This document shows positions 56,930-64,000 of a DNA stretch of 64,000 bases, in pieces; the first letter of the stretch is position 1, and each line of letters starts with the position of its first letter. Where the stretch lies: the NCBI GenBank assembly GCA_022376925.1, contig JAIOJX010000025.1, positions 137,971,301 to 138,035,300 of the forward strand. The letters are read 5' to 3'. The notes below the pieces were generated by a model, which was given only the letters and a program-made list of their open reading frames with translations, was not told where the DNA came from and did no database searches. Position numbers and translations under genes: made by a program. Source of the DNA: Tragulus kanchil. Taxonomy: Eukaryota > Chordata > Mammalia > Artiodactyla > Tragulidae.

Positions 56930-59450
56930 GTCAACAATTCAAAGAATTATTTTGATTAAAAGACACTTAATCAAATAAAGAATCAGTGCCTTATAAAACT
57001 GGAAAACAGACAGATAATCCTTTAAAGTAAAAGGTCTATCTCAGACCTAAAGCCTACGTGAAACTTAACTGCAACATAGAAGAACTCCCTTTGAAATAAA
57101 ATTTAAAGGAGAAACATTGATAGGTCCTTTATTATTTAACATTGTTATAGAAGCTCTTGCCAATGCAATAAGACTGAAACATAAAGACATGAATAAGAGA
57201 GAGTCATACTGAAGTACATTGCTATTTCCTACTCCAGGGGATCTTATCAAACCCAGGGATCGAACCTGAGTCTCTTATGTCTCCTGCATTGGCAGGTGGT
57301 TCTTTACCACTGGGCCACCTGGGAAGCCCTCAGGGTTATAATTACCTATGTATAATATGTTGAAATTATTTGATCTGGTAAAGCAATAGGATTCAAGATA
57401 AATATATCAAAAAATTTATTTATTCTGTGTTATGAAAACCAGTTAAAATCTGTATAGAAGCAAAAGTTTAAAATACCAGGAATAGACTTGTCTGAAAAAT
57501 TACTATTAAAAAATTAATAATTTAATGATGAATAAATAAATAATTGCTAAGAAAATTTTAGAGAAAAGGAATGAGAGGGTATTTGGTTTGTCAATATTAA
57601 ATCATATTGTATGCAAGTAAAGATGCACCAGTTAATATGCATATTAAAAAACCAATTATACTTAGAAGGCAACCTGAGAAGAATATTTGTAACAGCACAA
57701 CAGTCAGTATGCTTAGTGTAAAAGATCCTGGAAAGTACTAAGTCCCAATATATAAATTTCCTCCATGTTTTAAAATAAAGATTGTCAGTCTGGGGCTTCC
57801 CTGGTGGTCCAGTGGGTAAAGCGGCCGCCTTGCAGTGTAGGGGGCACCGGTTCAGTCCCTGGCCCGGGAAGATGCCACATGCCAAGGAACAGCTGGGCAG
57901 GTGTGTCCAGTCACGAGCCAGAGCTCTGCAACTGTGATGGGAGGCCCACATATGCCAAAGAACAAAGGTGGATGAAACAATGACTTAGAGGCAAAGAAAA
58001 AAAAAATTACAAGAAAATTGCCTGTTGTCAACAATTCAAAGAATTATTTTGATTAAAAGACACTTAATCAAATAAAGAATCAGTGCCTTATAAAACTGGA
58101 AAACAGACAGATAATCCTTTAAAGTAAAAGGTCTATCTCAGACCTAAAGCCTACGTGAAACTTAACTGCAACATAGAAGAACTCCCTTTGAAATAAAATT
58201 TAAAGGAGAAACATTGATAGGTCCTTTATTATTTAACATTGTTATAGAAGCTCTTGCCAATGCAATAAGACTGAAACATAAAGACATGAATAAGAGAGAG
58301 TCATACTGAAGTACATTGCTATTTCCTACTCCAGGGGATCTTATCAAACCCAGGGATCGAACCTGAGTCTCTTATGTCTCCTGCATTGGCAGGTGGTTCT
58401 TTACCACTGGGCCACCTGGGAAGCCCTCAGGGTTATAATTACCTATGTATAATATGTTGAAATTATTTGATCTGGTAAAGCAATAGGATTCAAGATAAAT
58501 ATATCAAAAAATTTATTTATTCTGTGTTATGAAAACCAGTTAAAATCTGTATAGAAGCAAAAGTTTAAAATACCAGGAATAGACTTGTCTGAAAAATTAC
58601 TATTAAAAAATTAATAATTTAATGATGAATAAATAAATAATTGCTAAGAAAATTTTAGAGAAAAGGAATGAGAGGGTATTTGGTTTGTCAATATTAAATC
58701 ATATTGTATGCAAGTAAAGATGCACCAGTTAATATGCATATTAAAAAACCAATTATACTTAGAAGGCAACCTGAGAAGAATATTTGTAACAGCACAACAG
58801 TCAGTATGCTTAGTGTAAAAGATCCTGGAAAGTACTAAGATCCCAATATATAAATGGGCAAGAGTTCTGAATGTACTACTAAGCATATGAAAAGCAGGTT
58901 AACTTCAAATCTACCCAAAGAATTATTTAGAATTGTGATTGTGCTGCTGATAGTATAAGATAAAAGTCTCATATATTGCTTACAGAAATGTAAGGTGATG
59001 GAACTTTTATGGGAAGCAGTTTGTGTACAGCAAGAATCTTCAGAATACATAACAATTATACTTCTCAGCTGAGGAATTATAGTCCTAGAAATTTATGTTA
59101 GAAGAGTCATCAATAATATGATAAATACTTATGTATGAAAATTGTTTATAACTGTATTTATAATAGATTTTGGGGGGTAAGTAGAAAAGTGAAAAATAGA
59201 ATATTAAATATCTAATACTGGAGGAATGAATAAACAAATCGTAGTTTAGTCTTTGGATGGAACATGATGTAGCCATGAAAACTTGTACTGTGAAAACAAA
59301 AAGATAAAATATTTAATAGAAAAATAGCCTGCATCTCCTATTTGTACTCACACATCAAAAGACTAGAAGAAAATCTAAAATGTTGACAGTGATTATGTCT
59401 GAGTGGTGTGTTACTAGCTTATTATCATTTTATCCTTTATATTTTCATAC
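56930..59450 (+). mobile_element. Old L1 LINE, sense (inflated by D18 and D19)
   Basis: Decayed ORF2 text is seen at 57115-57200 (TTATTTAACATTGTTATAGA, AGCTCTTGCCAATGCAATAA), again around 57410-57540, and as the classic L1 3' region around 58990-59270 (GGAGGAATGAATAAACAAAT, ATGTAGCCATGAAAAC). A Bov-tA fragment is inserted at 57212. All frames are broken. Confidence 0.7.
57212..57330 (-). mobile_element. Bov-tA SINE fragment in L1 (second copy 58309-58427)
   Basis: Reverse-strand head half: GCTATTTCCTACTCCAGGGG, AACCCAGGGATCGAACCTGA, CCTGCATTGGCAGGTGGTTC, CCACCTGGGAAGCCCT. The 3' half is missing. Confidence 0.85.
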
Positions 59451-60845
59451 TTTGATTTCTGCACAGCAGATATATACTATTTTATGATCAGATTTTTTTA
59501 AAGTGGTAATGAGAGCAATTCTTAGCCATGATTTCTTTTCATTTCCTTGAAGCATTTCTTTGAAGGTGTTGAAGCCCGCGTAGCACAGGGTATAAGAGAG
59601 GAAGAAGTAAGCTACCAACTGGCATTTAACAAACAAGAACTCCGAAAAGTTATTAAAGAGTATCCTGGAAAGGAAGTGAAAAAAGGCCTAGATAACCTCT
59701 ACAAGAAGGTTGATAAACATTTGTGTGAAGAGGAGAACCTTGCCCTTAACCAGACTGCACAGAGAAAATTTTGAAAAAGGGGGGTATTTGGTTTGTCAAT
59801 ATTAAATCATATTGTATGCAAGTAAAGATGCACCAGTTAATATGCATATTAAAAAACCAATTATACTTAGAAGGCAACCTGAGAAGAATATTTGTAACAG
59901 CACAACAGTCAGTATGCTTAGTGTAAAAGATCCTGGAAAGTACTAAGATCCCAATATATAAATGGGCAAGAGTTCTGAATGTACTACTAAGCATATGAAA
60001 AGCAGGTTAACTTCAAATCTACCCAAAGAATTATTTAGAATTGTGATTGTGCTGCTGATAGTATAAGATAAAAGTCTCATATATTGCTTACAGAAATGTA
60101 AGGTGATGGAACTTTTATGGGAAGCAGTTTGTGTACAGCAAGAATCTTCAGAATACATAACAATTATACTTCTCAGCTGAGGAATTATAGTCCTAGAAAT
60201 TTATGTTAGAAGAGTCATCAATAATATGATAAATACTTATGTATGAAAATTGTTTATAACTGTATTTATAATAGATTTTGGGGGGTAAGTAGAAAAGTGA
60301 AAAATAGAATATTAAATATCTAATACTGGAGGAATGAATAAACAAATCGTAGTTTAGTCTTTGGATGGAACATGATGTAGCCATGAAAACTTGTACTGTG
60401 AAAACAAAAAGATAAAATATTTAATAGAAAAATAGCCTGCATCTCCTATTTGTACTCACACATCAAAAGACTAGAAGAAAATCTAAAATGTTGACAGTGA
60501 TTATGTCTGAGTGGTGTGTTACTAGCTTATTATCATTTTATCCTTTATATTTTCATACTTTGATTTCTGCACAGCAGATATATACTATTTTATGATCAGA
60601 TTTTTTTAAAGTGGTAATGAGAGCAATTCTTAGCCATGATTTCTTTTCATTTCCTTGAAGCATTTCTTTGAAGGTGTTGAAGCCCGCGTAGCACAGGGTA
60701 TAAGAGAGGAAGAAGTAAGCTACCAACTGGCATTTAACAAACAAGAACTCCGAAAAGTTATTAAAGAGTATCCTGGAAAGGAAGTGAAAAAAGGCCTAGA
60801 TAACCTCTACAAGAAGGTTGATAAACATTTGTGTGAAGAGGAGAA
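58674..60845 (+). repeat. EXOC1: Tandem duplication D19 (58674-59737 / 59782-60845), cuts an exon
   Basis: Offset 1108 bp. It overlaps D18, giving three copies of the L1 stretch at 57577, 58674 and 59782. Copy 1 ends in the last EXOC1 exon of the window followed by 44 garbled bases. Confidence 0.95.
59553..59737 (+). pseudogene. EXOC1: 3'-damaged copy of EXOC1 exon 60661-60855
   Basis: The acceptor and the first 185 bases match the complete exon downstream. At GAGAAC the sequence degrades: an extra C and a compressed version of the following intron remove the last codons and the donor, and the frame then runs to TGA at about 59772. The damage sits at the end of copy 1 of the block 58674-60845, as expected of a poor-quality contig end. 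Confidence 0.85.
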
Positions 60846-60855
60846 CTTGCTTCAG
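60661..60855 (+). CDS. EXOC1: EXOC1 coding exon, residues ~780-844 (last exon in window)
   Basis: This 195-nt exon is phase 0 at both ends, with acceptor TTTCCTTGAAG and donor GTATGC. It encodes 65 residues, [19 protein letters not shown] through [18 protein letters not shown] to ENLLQ. About 50 C-terminal residues of Sec3 remain to be encoded beyond 64000. Confidence 0.97.
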
Positions 60856-60992
60856 GTATGCCTTCCTTCTTTTAACCACCCTAGACTGCACAGCCTCACA
60901 TACATCACTTTTCTCCAAAATATCCCTCTGGAAATGCTGTATATGTTCTGACTTTAGTGCAGGAGAAAAGCTCCATCTAAAGTACAGAGAGT

Positions 60993-61328
60993 GGGCTTCC
61001 CTGGTGGTCCAGTGGGTAAGGACACCGCCTTGCAGTGCAAGGGGCGCCGGTTTGATCCCTGGCCTGGGAAGATCCCACATGCCGCCGAGCAGCTGCACTG
61101 ATGTGTCCAATTACCGAGCCAGAGCTCTGGAGCGCATGCGCCCAGAGCCAGCGCTCTGCGACGACTGACACCACTGCAATGGGAGGCCCACAGGAGCCAA
61201 AGAATAAAGACGGATGAAAATAGAGAAATGAAAGACCAATAGAAGTGGCCAGCCCGTCCCCCTCCCTCCCCACCCCACCCCCCAAAAAAGATAAATAAAT
61301 TAAAAAATTAAATAATAATAATAATAAT
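60993..61328 (+). mobile_element. CHR-type SINE, long subfamily
   Basis: Target-site duplication AAAGTACAGA(G/C)AG lies at about 60979-60991 and 61329-61341. B box is GGTTTGATCCC. The tail is atypical: C-rich stretch, GATAAATAAATTAAA, then seven AAT units. Confidence 0.88.
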
Positions 61329-61890
61329 AAAGTACAGACAGGATTAATGAACTGTGAGGAAGAAAGGAACAATACTTATACAAATTTATTTGGCTGGGCT
61401 TCCCTTGTGGTCCAGTGGGTAAAGAGTCCACCTTGCAGTGCAAGGGGCAACGGTTCAATCCCTGGCCCGGGAAGATCCAACATGCCGCCGAGCAGCTGCA
61501 CTGATGTGTCCAATTACCGAGCCAGAGCTCTGGAGCGCATGCGCCCAGAGCCAGCGCTCTGCGACGACTGACACCACTGCAATGGGAGGCCCACAGGAGC
61601 CAAAGAATAAAGACGGATGAAAATAGAGAAATGAAAGACCAATAGAAGTGGCCAGCCCGTCCCCCTCCCTCCCCACCCCACCCCCCAAAAAAGATAAATA
61701 AATTAAAAAATTAAATAATAATAATAATAATAAAGTACAGACAGGATTAATGAACTGTGAGGAAGAAAGGAACAATACTTATACAAATTTATTTGGCTGG
61801 GCTTCCCTTGTGGTCCAGTGGGTAAAGAGTCCACCTTGCAGTGCAAGGGGCAACGGTTCAATCCCTGGCCCGGGAAGATCCAACATGCCG
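61081..61890 (+). repeat. Tandem duplication D20 (unit 403 bp, between CHR SINEs)
   Basis: The stretch from the middle of one CHR SINE, through its tail and a 65-bp spacer, to the middle of the next SINE is present twice. Breakpoints lie in the shared CATGCCGCC. Unlike the other blocks it is short, and long homology exists at its ends. Confidence 0.9.
61395..61731 (+). mobile_element. Hybrid CHR-type SINE created by D20
   Basis: Its head (GCTTCCCTTGTGGTCCAGTG, CAACGGTTCAATCCC) is that of the element at 61798. From CATGCCGCCGAGCAGC onward it is identical to the element at 60993, including tail and spacer. It is a chimera made by the duplication join. Confidence 0.88.
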
Positions 61891-62075
61891 CAGAGTGGCT
61901 GGGCAAATGTGTCCAATTATGATCCAGCGCTCTGGAGCGCATGCACCCAGAGCCGGTGCTCTGCAACGAGAGAGGCCACTGCAATGGGAGGCCCACACAT
62001 GCCAAAGAATAAAGATGGATGAAAATAAGTAAATAAATAAGCAAACAATGAAAAGAGGTTAAAATTAAAAAAAAA
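61798..62075 (+). mobile_element. CHR-type SINE, short subfamily
   Basis: Head GCTTCCCTTGTGGTCC, B box GGTTCAATCCC, end AATAAAGATGGATGAAAATA, AAGTAAATAAATAAGC, then an A-run. It lacks the C-rich tail. Confidence 0.9.
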
Positions 62076-62214
62076 AGTTTATATGGCTATCCTTGTGTAT
62101 TTTACATTTCTATTTTATTGTTTTTGAGACATTAAGTTGTTTTTATTTTGTTTGGGGATGGATCTTTTCATTGCTTTTTTGTTTTGTTTTAGTTCAGAGG
62201 GTAGTAAGGAAATG

Positions 62215-62480
62215 GAATGGAGTATGATGCCATGCAGTGATTCTAAGCATGGGAACCTGGATATGGGTTCATAATCTGCCTCCAGATAAAGCTGCCTGGT
62301 TTGGGGCAAGTTACTTAACCTCTCTGAGCCTCAGTTTCCTTATTTGAAAAGTGGAAAGTATAGTGGGCACTGCTGTTACTGTCATTGCCATTTTATATAT
62401 GCACAAATCAGCTTAGAGAGGGGGTGTAGTGTGACGTAATCCCCTAGCTAATGGATGGTAGAGCCAGATTTAAACCTTGG
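62215..62480 (+). mobile_element. MIR SINE
   Basis: It contains the MIR core wording GGCAAGTTACTTAACCTCTC, TGAGCCTCAGTTTCCTTATT, and a later AGCCAGATTTAAACC end. The stretch is continued by MIR-like text to about 62880. Confidence 0.78.
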
Positions 62481-62939
62481 ATAGAGGTAAGTAAGAATTA
62501 TTCTGATTTTAGCATCACAGAAGGCTTCGTGAAAGAAAGCCTTTGTGTTCGTCTCTGAAAGTCACACACTCACTTAACAGGTGAAGTAGAAGCAGCATTC
62601 CAGGTAGAAGAAACCATGAGCCAAAGTGAGGAGCAAAGCAGTGCACGTATAGCTGTTCAGTAAACACTCTGAGGACTATTAGGAACTTAGGATTTACAAG
62701 GAGACATCCTAGGAGAATGCACTCCTTGAACTGGCAGATAGAGATGGGGTTCATTCACGGTACCCACGCTCACCAGGTTGTCATGAGACGTAAATAGGAT
62801 AAGACACACATAAAGCACTTTATACTATGCTGACAGGAAGTAAGTGAATAAACGTAACCTATTAATATTATATAATATGTCAATGTATGTATCAAATTCT
62901 CTTAATAGTTGTCTAAAATTTATTCTTTATGGGACTATT

Positions 62940-63010
62940 CATTTTTAAAAAAAACTTTTAACAAACTGAAGAATGGTTGATTTACAGTGTTGTGCTAATT
63001 TCTGCTGATA
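62940..63010 (-). mobile_element. L1 3' tip fragment, antisense
   Basis: Text AATGGTTGATTTACAGTGTT followed by GTGCTAATTTCTGCTG matches the same L1 tip seen at 6849, more diverged. Confidence 0.6.
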
Positions 63011-63214
63011 TCTGTCTACATTTTAATTTTCACTTCAGATGCTAAATTCCTTTGATGGCATATGATTAGTCTGACTCATATTGGTATCCTCCATGTTATC
63101 AAGAAGTGTTTTGCATCATTAATTTTTGATAAATTAAACTTTCATCTGATGTAAAATTTCATTTAATCCTTAGTCTTATTTTCATACGTAGTTGTGCATA
63201 GCCACATCTGTGTT

Positions 63215-63425
63215 GGATGTAGGCCAGCTAAAAATGTAGCGAACGCTTACTGTGTCAAACACTGTTCCAAGCACTTTACATACAGTCACGCATTTAATCT
63301 CATTTAAACTTGTAAGGAAGGTATTATTATCACTACCCAGTTTACAGAGAAGGAACTTGAAGCACAGAGCAATGGTGTAACATACTCAGGGTCACTCGAG
63401 GAGCTGGGATTCTTGCTCCAGAATG
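63215..63425 (+). mobile_element. MIR SINE
   Basis: Good match to MIR wording: CTTACTGTGTCAAACACTGT, TCCAAGCACTTTACATACAG, AGGTATTATTATCACTACCC, GGGTCACTCGAGGAGCTGGG. Confidence 0.85.
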
Positions 63426-63439
63426 TATATTCTTAAGTC

Positions 63440-63530
63440 TTGTTGTTCAGTCCCTAAGTTCTATCCTGCTCTTTGTGACCCCTTGGACTGCAGCACACCA
63501 GGCCCCTCCACTGTCTCCCAGATTTCTAAT
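63440..63530 (-). mobile_element. BovA/BovB end fragment, antisense
   Basis: TTGTTGTTCAGTCCCTAAGT, CTCTTTGTGACCCCTTGGAC, TGCAGCACACCAGGCCCC is the ruminant BovA-type terminus. It lies at the end of copy 1 of D21. Confidence 0.8.
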
Positions 63531-64000
63531 TTTGTCTATAAGTTTTTTTGTACTGGGTGTAGTGTGACGTAATCCCTAGCTAATGGATGGTAGAGCCAGA
63601 TTTAAACCTTGGATAGAGGTAAGTAAGAATTATTCTGATTTTAGCATCACAGAAGGCTTCGTGAAAGAAAGCCTTTGTGTTCGCTCTGAAAGTCACACAC
63701 TCACTTAACAGATGAAGTAGAAGCAGCATTCCAGGTAGAAGAAACCATGAGCCAAAGTGAGGAGCAAAGCAGTGCACGTATAGCTGTTCAGTAAACACTC
63801 TGAGGACTATTAGGAACTTAGGATTTACAAGGAGACATCCTAGGAGAATGCACTCCTTGAACTGGCAGATAGAGATGGGGTTCATTCACGGTACCCACGC
63901 TCACCAGGTTGTCATGAGACGTAAATAGGATAAGACAAAATAAAGCACTTTATACTATGCTGACAGGAAGTAAGTGAATAAACGTAACCTATTAATATTA

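Larger units (their letters stand above)
56663..58854 (+). repeat. Tandem duplication D18 (56663-57757 / 57760-58854)
   Basis: Offset 1097 bp. It contains a short CHR SINE, old L1 on the + strand and an inserted Bov-tA fragment. Confidence 0.95.
1..64000 (+). other. EXOC1: EXOC1 gene region, partial (5' and 3' ends outside window)
   Basis: Sixteen collinear exons on the + strand encode about residues 42-844 of exocyst subunit Sec3. The exocyst is an octameric complex that tethers secretory vesicles to the plasma membrane. Sec3 binds phosphoinositides through an N-terminal PH-like domain and packs with other subunits through long helical rods. Exon phases agree at every junction, and the total of 2408 nt plus one upstream base gives 803 codons with no internal stop when one copy of each duplicated exon is used. 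This fits the 894-residue long isoform: about 41 residues are missing upstream and 50 downstream. Family identity comes from recognising the protein by eye. The many duplicated blocks mean the gene map here is inflated. Confidence 0.93.
62422..64000 (+). repeat. Tandem duplication D21 (62422-63554 / 63555-end, cut by window)
   Basis: Offset 1133 bp falling to 1131. Copy 2 runs off the window at a point matching about 62871. It contains MIR-like sequence, and copy 1 ends after an antisense BovA fragment. Confidence 0.93.

Noticed and set aside
396..64000. Interpreting the regular 1.1-kb repeats as a CRISPR-like array, satellite or amplifying element
   Set aside because: Each pair has different sequence, there is no common repeat unit, no shared ends and no target-site duplications. 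Overlapping pairs and cut exons fit assembly joins better.

Overview
This is a stretch of ruminant nuclear DNA. It carries most of one protein-coding gene on the + strand, EXOC1 (exocyst complex component 1, Sec3). Sixteen exons with GT-AG borders and matching phases can be read between 2975 and 60855. Joined in order they give 2408 nt, which is 803 codons once the one base from the upstream exon is added. From my memory of the 894-residue human protein this corresponds to about residues 42-844. The start codon and first exon(s) lie upstream of the window, and the last 50 or so residues lie downstream. No other host gene was recognised. Nearly all other ORFs in the window are shadows of repeats.

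The repeats point to the host. Bov-tA/BovA SINEs and a BovB (RTE) LINE indicate a ruminant. The commonest element, however, is a tRNA-Glu-derived SINE of CHR type, with about 16 independent insertions. Several have clean target-site duplications and many CpGs, so the family was active recently. That combination is unlike cattle, sheep or deer as I know them and could fit a chevrotain (Tragulidae). This is inference only. Older material includes L1 fragments on both strands, MIR SINEs, a MER5A hAT element and a Tigger DNA transposon.

Layout: 1-2640 antisense L1; 2975-3105 first visible exon; 3106-12848 long intron with SINEs and L1; 12849-13008 exon; 13009-20513 long intron; 20514-25543 four exons close together; 25544-32842 intron with SINEs, Tigger and a candidate cryptic terminal exon at 29042; 32843-34351 two exons; 34352-41017 AT-rich intron; 41018-45505 alternative 45-nt exon and two more; 48340-51070 three exons; 51071-55911 intron with BovB; 55912-60855 last two exons; then SINE- and MIR-rich intron to the end.

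The strangest feature is structural. About twenty-one head-to-tail direct duplications, nearly all 1.0-1.2 kb and nearly identical, run through the window and make up about a third of it. They cut or repeat six exons, several of them with lengths that would break the reading frame. Mismatches and filler gather at the 3' end of the first copy at many joins. I read this as contig ends joined without collapsing their overlaps, not as biology. The real locus would then be about 42 kb.
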